From Zychaea mexicana (Eukaryota > Mucoromycota > Mucoromycetes > Mucorales > Lichtheimiaceae), in the NCBI RefSeq assembly GCF_025766255.1, contig NW_026516714.1:1-64000 (forward strand): 64,000 nt of DNA, read 5' to 3'. The translations under genes were made by a program, and so were the position numbers. Positions 9,574 through 21,244 of this stretch are shown here, piece after piece (within the stretch, counting starts at the first letter, position 1; each line of letters opens with the position of its first letter). The notes under the pieces were generated by a model. It was not told the DNA's origin, ran no database searches, and saw nothing but the letters and a program-made list of their open reading frames with translations.

Positions 9574-12500
9574 CTATGCTAGCATACTAATGCTTTGAAA
9601 CGTAGTAGATGGCCAAAGGGTGTCAAAGCAGTTCTTGCCATTCTGAACCTTTTTGTTGTTCTTGCCATTTGCCTGCGACTGTGACACTGCTAGCAGTGAG
9701 GACGATGGATAAAAACGGCGCATGATGGGGAACAGCATCATATCATTCACTGCGGATGTTGTTGTGCGCCTGCGCTTGGAGACCATAGAACGTGCCAGGA
9801 TAATATCTTGGATGATGGCTGTATTTCCCTTGATCCGAGCAAGAGACAGTGGCGTATATCCGTTCCGGTCACAGACATTGAGCGCCTCCTCGTGACACAT
9901 AATTGCTATTTTGCAAGCCAGTCGAGTATATCCCATCCAAACTGCCAGGTGAAGCAGTGTATGACCGCCGTCGTTTGTCGCATGTAGCAGTTCATTGGTT
10001 GTGACTCGATATGTATCGAGCGCTTGAATGACCGTGTCCTCCAACGTGGTAGTGGTATTGTCATCGTCATCCTCGGCATCATGATCCGAGGTACCTGCAG
10101 CATCATTGTTAGTAGCGCCGCTACCATTATTGTGGTTATGTAGATAAAGTGGACTGTTGTCTCCACCCTGAACGATCCGCATCGCAATTTGTTTGGCATC
10201 TAGTAGCTTGCCCGTCGTCTTCAGCCCGACGACTTGCAACGCCAATTCTAATAGGGCCTGATCGTTGGCGTCGTAGTAGGTGAACAGGGGCACATCCTGG
10301 CCGTCCAACACGAGCGAGTGCTGCTTAAACGAGACTACCACTGGTCCCGGGTGGGCTGCGGGAGGCAGGAGACATACCAGCGTGTTTGCATTCCAAAAGA
10401 TGGTCGTAGCTTGATGCTCACCAAAGAGGCACGTGAGGCCCCTGTAAAAGTTGGCTCCCAATACAGTCACCTCACATCCACCATAAGTAGGACCTTGTGC
10501 AGGGACAAGGCGCTCGAGCTGTGGCGTCCGAGTTGAGGACAGGTTTTCGGGAGCCACGTATTGCTCCGACATTGCTGGTGGTAGTGGTGGTTGTGGTGGT
10601 AATAGTAGCCGATGCTCGAGCGGGTTCAGCACAGGACTCGCGGTCGTTGACGATGTCGATGAGGATGGTGGTGCTAGTGCATGGTGAAGTGCTACTGCTG
10701 ATGGTGAGGGAGCAGAGGAGGTACTGGTAGCAGCGGTTGCAGTTGTAATAGGCGGAAAGAAAGATAGCGGGTTACCGAACGGGTTACGCTCCTCACCGGG
10801 TGTGGGCAAGGACGACGAGTCAAATGCGGTAGTAATTGTGGTGCTATTGTCCAGAATAGAAAAATCACTTGGATCGGCTGCATCCATAGACGGCATATTC
10901 TCCATTGCTGCCGCGAGTGTTAAGGACCCTCGGCGGGATGTTGCTGGGGTCACGGGAGCCACTGCTGTGCTTAATCCAGGTGGAGGCAATCTTCGTGCGG
11001 GTTTGTTTGTGTTGCTACTGCCGGTGGTGCTATTGCTTTTGTTGCTGGAGGACATTGATAATGATGGTAATGAGGCTGTTTCGAAAGCGCTCCTATCTCG
11101 CTTGCGGCTCTTTTGGCGAGTACTTTTATGGTCGTCTGTAATTAAAATGGGTGGGGACATTCCCGTTGCAATGATATCGCCATTATCGGTCTTCATTGTA
11201 AATTGCACACTAAATGCCATATTTTTTGTCAACATGACATGATACTGCTGTTGAGTGAAGGATGGTCACTTTAACTTACCAAAAGCCCACTTTCTCATTA
11301 TGGTGACGGCAATAGCACGTAATTCTTGTGGGGAGAATGGCATCGCCCGAGCTAAAGTTGACCATGGGCCCACAATTGAAAAGCAAGATACGATCCTGTT
11401 CAGGGATATCGTCAATAATCAATCGCAGGCGGTCGCTGTTGTTTTTGTGCTGATTTGCTCCGTTTTTAGATCTTTCCGCTCGTTTACGCTGTCAAATAAA
11501 GACCACATTTATAAGGGTTATGTAAGCTTCATGTTTCAAATAGGTTCTGGTCCCTTCACTCCTCCTTCTCCCTCTCCCCCACATAGTAGCACGGTTTGCT
11601 TTGGTTTAAATTTAGCATTTACCTCGCGCTGGATACAACCGGAGCACACTTTAACGGGCTGGTCGGGTTGACTGGCACAGACCACTTTGGCATCGAGATA
11701 TATTACTTTGGATGATTCATCCGATAACAGCGTTCGACCATCACTGGCTAACAGCGTAGTTGAGGAAGAAGGGGACGTTGGCGCTGACGACGATGGAGAT
11801 GACGACGACGATGATCGTTGTGCACTGCGCTTTAATCTTGATCGAGCCAACAGGTGCTCTGGCAGCTTGAGATAAGGCCAAGATGAAACCTTGGTTCCCT
11901 TCGTAGTCAACAATTGGATGCACAGACGGGTTTGGGTTTCCACGCGCGACTTGTCTGGGGCGCCGATCACACGGATCTGAAGTCTTTAATAGTATTATAA
12001 ACACACGAAGAACGACTAAGGTTAATCCTGATTATTACTAAAGCGCACAAACTCTCCCAAAAATTTATTTGTATTTTCTGTAACACTTTACCCGTCCATA
12101 TTTAGTGCTGCTGCTGGTGCTGCTGGTGATTCCGTCAATGATAGGCTAGAACAAGTAAACAACAACAAGTATTGTCAGTTTAATTTTGTTTCTTCCAACC
12201 TGCATACATGTTCCTCTAACCAACTGTGGCTACGAGGGTGGCTTGGAGCGAGTAGTCGGGGAAAGGGTCCATTTACCGATTGTGGCTATCGATACTGCCC
12301 GTAGTACTGTTGTCGTAATCAGAAGAAGGGGAGCTTTGAGCAAGGTATTCGGATAGCTGGAAATACGTTTCATCGTCCAACAGCAGATTGGTGTGACACG
12401 ATATTGACGAGCCGTCGCCGTTGTTGTTGTTGTTCTACAATAAAAGCAAAAAGAAAATTGAGCGCCACGATTTTCTAAATCCCCTTTTTTTCTTCCAGGA

Positions 12501-12876
12501 TGGAAAAACTTATGAAAAACCGGGATCCTACGTTTGAAATGGACGATTGACGTGATGATGACCGATGATGATGGTGCTGGTGCTGTCGTCCATTATCGCA
12601 AGGTGATGAAGTCGGGGATGACAAGAAAAACGTTGATTTTGGCGAGGATGTCAAGGGCGTGCTGCTGCTACTGTCGTAAGAAGTGGTGATGGGAGATGGC
12701 ATGGACGACAAGACAGGTGATTTATCAGTCATGAAAGGATCGGCTTCAGGTATAAACAAAGCGTCGCCGTGAGCAACGTTCATGAGACCCATCTTGGTAG
12801 CATCACTTATAGTACGTGTGGGCGATGACGAAAGATCGGGTGATGGACGTTGCTGCTTTTGCTGTTTACCGGTCAT
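9574..12876 (-). CDS. Mga2/Spt23-like transcription activator with IPT/TIG domain and ankyrin repeats
   Basis: In yeast, Mga2 and Spt23 are ER-anchored factors cleaved by the ubiquitin-proteasome system to switch on fatty-acid desaturase. Six exons on the minus strand: 12876-12532, 12434-12277, 12145-12092, 11983-11623, 11488-11280, 11209-9574; total 2763 bases, 920 residues. Family signatures are QIRVIGAPDKSRVETQTRLC (about residue 188), a Cys pair region VKVCSGCIQRE, then ILLFNCGPMVNFSSGDA, CYCRHHNEKVGF and GMSPPILITDDHKS. The IPT/TIG domain is at about 605-689 (LERLVPAQGPTYGGCEVTV), and two ankyrin repeats lie at about 787-852 (DGGHTLLHLAVWMGYT; DRNGYTPLSLARIKGN). The reading ends in TAG at 9574 without a membrane anchor, which lies just beyond in the same frame. 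The acceptor at 11983 was chosen because it keeps phase with the upstream exons. Confidence 0.85.
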
Positions 12877-13768
12877 GTCGAGCGGTGTACGTGTAGATAA
12901 AAGAGAAAGTAAGAAAAGAAGAAGAAGAAGCGAGATAAATGGCCAGGGAGGAAAGTTGGGTGAGACTGAATATCAAGGGGCGGAAATGTCATTGACTATA
13001 TATAGGGTTGTTGTCGAAAGCGACATGAGTGTTTCGGCCAACATGTATCAATTGCATTAGCCGATAGGTAAAGCGGGCTAGTATTTACCTAATAGTTTAG
13101 GCGAGTTTACTAAGTGCTGTACGTGCTGCGAGTAGAAAACAAAGGGGGGGCACGTTAATTTTATTATCATTGCGGTCCTGCTATTATTCAAAGGGGGGTG
13201 GGAAGAGACAAGCCTAGAAGCACAGCAAAAGACAAGGATGTATAAAAAAAAGTGTGGGAATGAAGACCAGCGATCCCCATCCAATTGTTGATCCATGACT
13301 GATAATGGTTGCCAAACAACAAGACGTGTAACGACGCGTTGGTCTGATCGCAAAAGAGATCCCGACATTTGGCGGTCTGTGTCACCCTCTATCTTTTTAT
13401 CCTGTCTGTCCACCGTCCCTGCAAAGGTCATTTAACAAGAACCGGGCTAAGCTATATACTGCCTAGTGGCTCCTGCTACACAGTAGCAGAGCAGAAGATA
13501 TGAGTGTAACAGTCTTGAAGGAGGAAGGTTTGGTCAGAACGACGCATTTGGTGGCTGGCTGCCCGACAGATATCATTTGAAACCACAGATGCTTCTTCCA
13601 TTTTCTAGCACAGCATGATTATCAGAACTTCTCTTTCTATGTCAAAAAGTCACATCGCTACTAATAACGGACGGCTGGCAGTCGTGATAGATATTCACGT
13701 AACAAAATTATGGCAGCCACGTTCGTTTCCTAAAAACCGCATGCACACCTCCGAGAAACGCATACAAT
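12877..13768. other. Upstream region of the Mga2-like gene
   Basis: Polypurine tract (AGAAG repeats, 12905-12935), a short TATATATA motif near 12999-13004, and no recognisable gene. A minus ORF at 13431-13078 has no domain and looks like chance. Confidence 0.3.
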
Positions 13769-13945
13769 ATGGATGACGAGCACAAGCGGAACCAACCTTA
13801 TTTAGCACGCGGCCTATTCTCACGCTCGAGAAAAAAGGACCCGGTTCCTTTCGCAGAACACAAGAGCAACAATACTATGAGCACGCTGCTCTTTAATACC
13901 AGACCACACTTCTCTGGCTTCGAACACACTCACATTCCCGGCTAA
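13769..13945 (+). CDS. Small ORF, 58 residues, unrecognised
   Basis: ATG at 13769 to TAA at 13945. It begins MDDEHKRNQPYLARGLFSRS, continues KKDPVPFAEHKSNN and ends EHTHIPG. Composition is protein-like and hydrophilic. It lies just upstream of a strong TATA-type sequence (14017-14023) that more likely serves a downstream transcript. No homologue is recognised. Confidence 0.25.
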   Translation: MDDEHKRNQPYLARGLFSRSRKKDPVPFAEHKSNNTMSTLLFNTRPHFSGFEHTHIPG

Positions 13946-14016
13946 TTCCGCCGAAAGAAGCATTTGCATACTCAAGGCAACCATTCTTTTTCACATGTTA
14001 GCGGATGCAAAGTTTG

Positions 14017-14023
14017 TATAAAA
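14017..14023 (+). promoter_or_regulatory. TATA box with upstream heat-shock-element-like repeats, no clear ORF downstream
   Basis: TATAAAA is followed 30-50 bases later by a CT-rich leader (CTTCTTCTTCTTTTCACC), the layout of a fungal core promoter. Upstream (13840-13960) are alternating TTC/GAA triplets (TTCGCAGAAC, GGCTTCGAAC, CATTCCC, CCGCCGAAAGAAG) resembling heat-shock elements. No long ORF follows on the plus strand; only 14285-14506 and 14503-14727 are open, and neither is recognised. Confidence 0.35.
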
Positions 14024-16817
14024 ACGACCATCCTTTTGCGCATACAAGAGCTTCTTCTTCTTTTCACCTTTCCGCTCGCTTCATAAGCTGGTGAAAACCT
14101 GTTTCTTTCTTCTTGTCTTTTGGCAGAGCGGAGTAAGTGCTGCTAGTATATAAAAAGACATCCATTCTAAAAAAAAAATCGATACGGGTACTCTTTTGGG
14201 AGTGACAAGTTTTGCTGTTCGCGCTTTTTCTTTTGGCTCGGAATCTTTCATCCGGCGTTTTGTTCAACGCTTTATTTTCGCGCTGTGTATGCGCACCCAT
14301 TACTAACCCTCTTTAAAAGCATAGTTGTTGATTACAAATTGATAAAGTGTGTATACGGCAAAACGTTAAAGAATTCTACCCCACACACATTCTTCCTCAT
14401 AAAGAGATCTTTGGGGGGAGACCAAAGTAACGTAACCCAGTCATTGAGTTCAATTGCTTCAAACAACATACCATCTTACACATTAGTGAAGAGAGATTAT
14501 GCGTGATACAAGCAACGAATAAAGTTTTGCGGCCAGAACAAATAGGGTTGCTACAGTACATGCAAATCTGCGGAGACCCCCCACCAGTCTTTTTCTTATC
14601 AGTAGCAATACTAACACTAGACTGGCCAACTTGGATGCATTCCCTGGATAACTCCATATGGGAAAGCCCATTGGGGGTTTATACAACGACGACTTTCTGG
14701 ATTGAACATAAACTTTTATTATATTGACAACTCATGGGAATGAGTGACGAGAGCGGACGGGGCCTTTTCTTTTTTGTGTATTGTGGTATGAGTGTATCTG
14801 TGTTGTACATACAGCACTACTGCTACTTAGCAAGATCGTCTATTTATAAGCCTTGCTTAATGCAAATATAGGCAAGACTTGTCTGTTGTTGCTAGTTTGC
14901 TTATCTAGATTTAATCTTCGCATGCTGCTGGTGGTAATGGTATTTCATTAGTCTATCATACTTACTATCAGTAGTGTATCTTTCAAGCTCCATTGGGAAT
15001 CTTCTTGTGTAAACGTCGTTGTTCAAGCCAATAAATGGTACAGCAGATAGTAGCAAGCATAGTGTTTATAGCAACACGGAATAGGCTGAGAATATACACG
15101 GTTACTAAACAAGTAATCGACTCTCAGTGGCACTGCTGATGCAAAATACTACTTGAAAATGCAACAAACGCAGCCTTTACTATATAAACTACGGTGTGTT
15201 TTGCGCAACCGTTATCTGTGAGAGTTTACATCGAGAACGGGGCTGGAACCTACCAATTAGTGCTCACGGACCACCCCCAAATATCCCTCGAAAACTTTTC
15301 CTTCTTTGCATAACCGCCATTGGTACTATTTTAACTTTGATGATCATGAGAGATAACGGGTAGTACGTATATATGAAATTTTGTTCATTGAAAGCTACCC
15401 TTTCACCACACCACGATACCATCACCACTGCCATCATAGCTTTATCTTGAGATCAATGATACGTAAAGAAAGCTCCTCCCTCGTAAGTCCAATTCCGAAT
15501 CAGTTAAATTGGTTGATATATTCATGCTGGTGATCATATAAGAGTTTGCCAGGTTATGTGTGGGAAGGTTTTCTGGTACCATAATCTAGTTTTGATGACG
15601 GTGAGCTCATTTCTTCTTTCTCTCTGTAACTTGGCTATCTACCGCGCTACTGCTACCATTCGCATATTATGACCATTAATCGACCGAAAATTATATCACC
15701 CTGCTGATTACATGGTAGCATGTCAATTTTTTTTTGAATCTCTCATTGTAATATAGTGCCATTACAGTCTTCTGGTAGCAGTAGTACGAGAGAGTGCCGC
15801 AGGCAAATGATATTGGCCCATTGCTCGTCGCATAAGCGTAATATAAGAGATGGTCTAAAAGAGCTATTTCCGGGCTCCAAATAACGAACAAATCTTGTAT
15901 GTGTAGGCATAAATTGAGCCGTGAGTACGTACATTCGATTTTCAAGTATGAAAGAGGAACAAGGGTGGTAGATATAGCGGCCTGTTGCTGTAGATACGCA
16001 TTCTTAACATTTGCTGTATTCTTCATTTTTCCTCTTGCTGTTCTCTTGATCACTTGTCGTTTTTTATAGAAAGATATGAATGGTGTATGCACGACATACG
16101 TACTTGCTATGTAAAGCACAGCAGCCATGAAGCAGTAAGGCGCACCCGAAAAATATGCATACTGTAAAATAACGATCCTTTATAATATACTTTCATCACT
16201 TAGAGTTAGATCTGAGGTTCTCAGTTGTCATCATCTTTTCGCTAGGAATTTAAAAAAAGTTAGGAATCTATACTACTGACTATTAAATTCTGTTTGTATG
16301 TTTGCATCTGTAAAATCAATGAATATACACAAAATATATATAAACCCGTCATGTAGAGGAGTAGCAGAAAGCAGTACACCAGTAGTAGATAGAAACATTG
16401 CTGGAGTAGGGTACTTATAACTTGAAATATGATACTATATTACTATAAAATACGTATGGGAACGACCAAGTTTTAAAAAAAAAGCTTACCGGTTGGATTT
16501 GTTGGGTCATCTCTTTTGGGTATAGGACATTTTCTCCATGCTATATTGGGAAGCAACGGCATAAAGCCGAATTTTATGTGCACCACCTCAGCACTGGTTA
16601 AATGGAATATCCGAGATCGGGACTGCATACAAACAAGAACCGCAACAAGATTAGTTTGTAGAAGCAGTGCCCTGTTTCCGAGAAGTATATGTACATAACG
16701 TATACTCAAAAGCATGTAATGTCATACGTACAGTACGGTGATAATGTCGCTGATGCAAAATACATGAAGAGCAATGTCGCCCTTTATGTAGGAGCTATCT
16801 ATTTCTTCTTCTATGTA
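14024..16817. other. Gene-poor stretch with an unrecognised minus ORF
   Basis: The largest ORF is minus 16128-15691 (145 residues, ATG start, MAAVLYIASTYVVHTPFISF). It has two hydrophobic stretches (AAVLYIASTYVV and GPISFACGTLSYYCY) but no recognised family. The remaining sequence is AT-rich with short open stretches only. I saw no tRNA-like A/B boxes. Confidence 0.25.
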
Positions 16818-17009
16818 CAGCGGTCCCCCGTTAAGATAAACCTCAAAGGGGGTTCTCAGAAGGTTGAAGCTTATGAGGGTTAATAAAAGTGAGGGCGAGT
16901 TTTTATAGAAACTATATGCTTTCTTTCTTCTAAAGTCCCTTCAATAGGGCTGCTGCAACTGAGGGCTGAATTTATTCGAGGGTGATCTTAACGGGGGATC
17001 ATTGTACTG
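16818..17009. mobile_element. 192-bp pogo/Tc1-type MITE
   Basis: The left end CAGCGGTCCCCCGTTAAGAT and the right end (reverse complement CAGTACAATGATCCCCCGTT, then AAGAT) form inverted repeats over their TCCCCCGTTAAGAT core. Both ends are flanked by TA, the Tc1/mariner/pogo target-site duplication. CAGTGGTCCCCC-type ends are typical of pogo/Tigger elements. The interior has no ORF, so it is a non-autonomous miniature element. Confidence 0.7.
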
Positions 17010-18280
17010 TATCAGATGGATGCAACATAAAGAAATCGTTTGGTAGCATCCATAAATAACGGATATTACAATGCAATGCGAAGTTTTCATTGCTCGTAGA
17101 AGATCCTGGTACCAGATGACATTTGTTTATGGCGAGTGTGGATATATGCCAGCGTGCCAGTTTTCTCACACTCTATCCCTCCTTGTCACAGGCAGTATCA
17201 ATGAATACACATCGCCGTCGACCAAGGCCAGTTATAGTAAAACGACACTGTGAGAATACGAATTGAAGCAGTTTTTTTTACAAATACTTACAATGATTAC
17301 GATATGTACTGTCGCTTATGTTAATGCATCGATTATTCCCCTACAGATCAAATCTATATATGCACCGTTTCTCATTCGTTACAGTATCTACTTCTAGCTC
17401 ATTCCTCTTACGATTGATGCGATATAACAAATGTATTATGCTGGCAGCAGTAATTTTACCAATACAACCGTTCTCTTTTATCGTCTTCTATACAAAACAC
17501 ATACATGCTCGGTTATTATAACACATCGAAGGAAAAATGTGTTTTTCTTTTATGAATCGGTAAGGTAACTGGAATGGTATTAGGGATGAAGATGAAATTG
17601 TCCACACTGTCAAATATAGTGAGCGCTCGTCATAGCAGTGGCGAAGAAAGAAAAAAGACAAGTAGCTAATTTATCAAACTACTTTGTGGCGTATACTTGC
17701 TATAATAGTACAAGTAGATGCATATTCTCGACCTAACAGGGAGGATGAGCCATTCGCGTGTGATTGTTGCATGAAAAGTTTTAGCTTGTCGCTTTTGAGA
17801 CATAAAAAAGTCGTGTCCTGATTATATACGTCGTATAACAGTAGTCTGCCGCCAACAGGATCAAATTTTAGAGGAAGACAGAAGCAGGTTGATCTGTACA
17901 ACCCACGATATGTACGTCCCATATGCCAACTCTTGACCCCTCCCAAAGGAGTTAAAAGTAGCAAGGGGGTTTCCGTGCAATGCTCCATGTGCGGCCCCCC
18001 TTCATAGTATGTACCCGCTATTGCTTCTTTCTCGCCGTTATAACAACGGCACATGATTTCTCAGCAAGCTCTTTGTCATGAGTCAAATGCAGTTATATGA
18101 GAAAACATGGGCTGTGAAACATAGAGGAGCGAGCAGCGCAGGCAGTGTCATCGCGGAGAGGGGGTGATGCATAAAATCCTTTGGAGAAGAACGAAATAAG
18201 CAAACTAGAAAGTTTAGTGTTTTTGTGCACCCATCGATGACAGGGCGACACGCTCTTCCAAAAATGGTAGCGCTACTGCA
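17010..18280. other. Intergenic, no firm gene
   Basis: AT-rich. A 126-residue minus ORF (18054-17674) and short plus ORFs (17071-17253, 17318-17521) show no recognisable domain or splice partners. Confidence 0.25.
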
Positions 18281-18287
18281 TATAAAA
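18281..18287 (+). promoter_or_regulatory. TATA box of beta-tubulin
   Basis: TATAAAA, 57 bases upstream of the tubulin ATG, followed by a pyrimidine-rich leader (TTTTCTTTTTTCTTTTTCGC). Confidence 0.6.
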
Positions 18288-18343
18288 CTCCAAACTATGC
18301 ATCATTTTCTTTTTTCTTTTTCGCTTTTCTAACTCGTCTAAAC

Positions 18344-20027
18344 ATGAGAGAAATCATCCACGTGCAGGCCGGTAAGAAGAACAGGTTTACCCAATCTCAA
18401 GTCTATGACGAAAAGAACATATTTAGCTTAACGTATGCATGGTCTTACTGCCTTTTTTTCTCTTACTAAAGGACAATGTGGCAATCAAGTAAGTGTTTTT
18501 CTTTGCTTACGATCTTGAGCCATAAAAGAAGAAAAGGTCACTCAGCCACGTTACTATCCCCAAATGAACTGCAGATTGGCCAAAAGTTCTGGGAAAACAT
18601 TAGCCAAGAACATGGCATCGATGAAACTGGCGCGTACGCCGGCGATAATGACTTGCAGCTCGAACGGATCAATGTGTACTACAACGAAGGCTCTACGGGA
18701 AAATACGTACCGCGATCGGTGCTTGTTGACTTGGAGCCTGCCACCATGGATGCGATCAGAAGCAGTCGATACGGTAAGCTGTTTCGACCCGACAACTTTG
18801 TGCATGCACAGTCTGGTGCAGGCAACTCGTGGGCCAAAGGCTACTACACCGAGGGCGCCGAACTAGTCGAGTCTGTCTTGGACATTATCCGCAAGGAAGC
18901 AGAACACACAGATTGCCTGCAAGGATTTCAGCTGGCGCATTCTTTGGGCGGCGGTACTGGCTCCGGCTTGGGCTCGTTGCTCCTGTCCAAGATTCGTGAA
19001 GAGTATCCAGATCGTATGCTGTGCACTTACTCTGTCGTACCTTCGCCCAAGGTATCCGACACTGTTGTCGAGCCTTACAATGCCGTGTTAACTGTCCACC
19101 AGCTGGTCGAGAACTGTGATGCCACATTCTGTATCGACAATGAGGCCCTGTACGATATCTGTTTCCGCACTTTGAAATTGACCAACCCGGCCTATGGAGA
19201 GCTCAATCAGCTCGTATCGGCTGTCATGTCCGGTGTCTCTACAAGCTTGCGCTTCCCTGGACAGCTCAACTCGGATCTTCGGAAGCTGTTTGTCAACATG
19301 GTACCCTTCCCACGTCTGCATTTCTTCATGGTCGGCTTTGCGCCCTTGACTGCATTTGCATCGCAGCAGTATCGCAGTCTGTCGGTGCCCGAACTGACAG
19401 CTCAAATGTTTGATGCACGTAACATGATGGCTGCATCCGACCCTCGACATGGCCGTTACCTGACTGTCGCTACCATCTTCCGTGGCCGATTGTCTACCAA
19501 GGAAGTCGAGAATCAAATGTTGGCTGTCCAGCAAAAGAACTCGTCCTATTTTGTTGAGTGGATTCCCAACTCGGTCAAGACGTCGTTGTGTGATATTCCA
19601 CCTGTCGGCTTGAAGATGTCCGGCACATTCATTGGCAACAGCACGGCGATCCAGGAGTTGTTTAAACGTGTCAATGAACAATTTACTGCCATGTTCCGTC
19701 GCAAGGCTTTCATGCACTGGTACACCGGTGAGGGCATGGACGAAATGGAGTTTACCGAGGCAGAGTCCAACATGAACGATCTTGTTTCTGAGTAAGTTAC
19801 TGAAAATGGCGCATTACATGCAACCTAACTCTTCTCCTTTTTCTTCTCATATCTCACTGTTGATGCTGCTGCTGCTGCTATTACTATGCACATGTAATGT
19901 TTCTTACTCTGCACTTTTGATTAGATACCAACAATATCAGGAGGCTGGTGTTGAGGAGGAGATGGAGGACGACGATTTGGATGTGGAAGAAGATTTCTTG
20001 GAGGAAGAAGCTCAACTGGATAATTAG
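18344..20027 (+). CDS. Beta-tubulin
   Basis: Beta-tubulin pairs with alpha-tubulin to build microtubules and hydrolyses GTP. Four exons (18344-18371, 18472-18488, 18575-19791, 19925-20027) give 454 residues. The N-terminal [15 protein letters not shown] regulatory MREI motif, the GTP-binding loop GGGTGSG (residues 140-146), [17 protein letters not shown] and [10 protein letters not shown] are all present. Introns fall after codon 9 and codon 15, usual early positions in fungal beta-tubulins. The tail is long and acidic ([20 protein letters not shown]). Counting from Met1, residue 198 is Ala (NCDATFC), 167 is Tyr and 165 is Cys, where benzimidazole-sensitive fungi have Glu198, Phe167 and Ala165. 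Several other changes suggest a divergent paralogue or an early-diverging lineage. Confidence 0.97.
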
Positions 20028-21244
20028 GTTTACTATAATAACCATCACGAGAAGCAACAGAAACCTACATATATAAAAATATATAGTATAACCTTAACAT
20101 ACGAGAAAGAGAATGCATGCAGATAGGAATGGCCTAGGCTGGGTTACCCGGGTTGTTGTGCGTTATATATACCATACGTTTTATACTTGTTAGAAATTTT
20201 CAGAACAACAGAATCCATGCATATCTGGCTATTAAGTACATCAAACAACTGCTATCGGCATTGAGACTGCTTAAATTTTATGGCAACAGCTTGCATTGAT
20301 ATGCATTCCATGCATCACGCTCTGCTGCTCTATGTCTGTGATAGCTGTAGCAAAGCAAAAACATGCACATACCCAGCCCTTTAATTCTTGGTACACAGTG
20401 TTCTTAGTTCGGGAGCAGAGACTAAAAATCTAGTTGATTTTTTCAAAGATAGCGATAATATGTGTGGTGGCCGTGAGAGTTGAAAACAAAGAGATAAAAG
20501 GTTACTGTGGATAACAAACATTTACATTATCGCTGCTTTATTTGACTATTCCCTGTAATCTAATAAAGTTGCGTACGTACGTACAGCCTGATTGACTTTC
20601 TTAAATATACTCCTGTCAGCACGGCGCTCTTGTTTTTGTTTTGGAGACACACTTTTTGTGTTTTTACTTTTGCAAGATGTGTTCTTTTCCAAATAAAAGA
20701 GCGCTTCAAACCTTATTGCACTCGATATGATAAATAAACAATAACATGTAAATATCGGTGATGCCCAGCCGCAGAAATATCTACTGCGCTTTGCTTCTCC
20801 TAATCGCTAAAGGCAGTCATGATGCTAAAACGGCGTGTTATCTCATATACGCCGGAAAGTCCAAAAACAGAGGGTGAGCAACAAGTTGAAAGGGCAACAA
20901 GGAGTTTATGTGGCTAAACCTTCCAAAACAGACAAACGATTAAAGTATGCTTGGCATCAAAGCTACCTGTGGTGTAGATACAGCAACAGCCATTCATCAG
21001 GAGAAAATGAGTAACTGGTCGCCATGATCATTTAACGCGTGGTTTCATACGTCTTCAGTAAGGGATGTAAGTAATGCGGGTAATACCACGTCAGAGCTAT
21101 CTGTTTCGATGTATTCTTTATTGGCAGTACTGAAACCTATGATATGTCTTGTTTTATGCCTACTGCAGTCCGCGGCGGAGGGAGAACAACGCATTTTCAC
21201 GCAGCCGATAAAAAGGCCTCCTTTTTGTACCTTGACCAACAACC
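20028..21244. other. Intergenic between tubulin and the TPR-F-box gene
   Basis: AT-rich; contains a perfect ACGTACGTACGT-type palindromic repeat near 20573-20584 and several AATAAA-like signals after the tubulin stop. No gene seen. A TAAAAAGG motif about 40 bases before the next ATG may be its TATA element. Confidence 0.3.

Noticed and set aside
10497..11242. Plus-strand ORFs of up to 146 residues over the Mga2-like gene
   Set aside because: Antisense translations of low-complexity Ser/Thr/Pro coding sequence.
11976..12145. Alternative join of the Mga2-like exons through acceptor 11976 (KYGR|IRVIG)
   Set aside because: It needs a phase-0 donor in the preceding exon, and none exists; acceptor 11983 keeps phase with exons 2 and 3.
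14400..14590. Small structured RNA suggested by GGGGGGAGACC and GGAGACCCCCC
   Set aside because: The two strings are not reverse complements of each other and match no snRNA consensus that I know.
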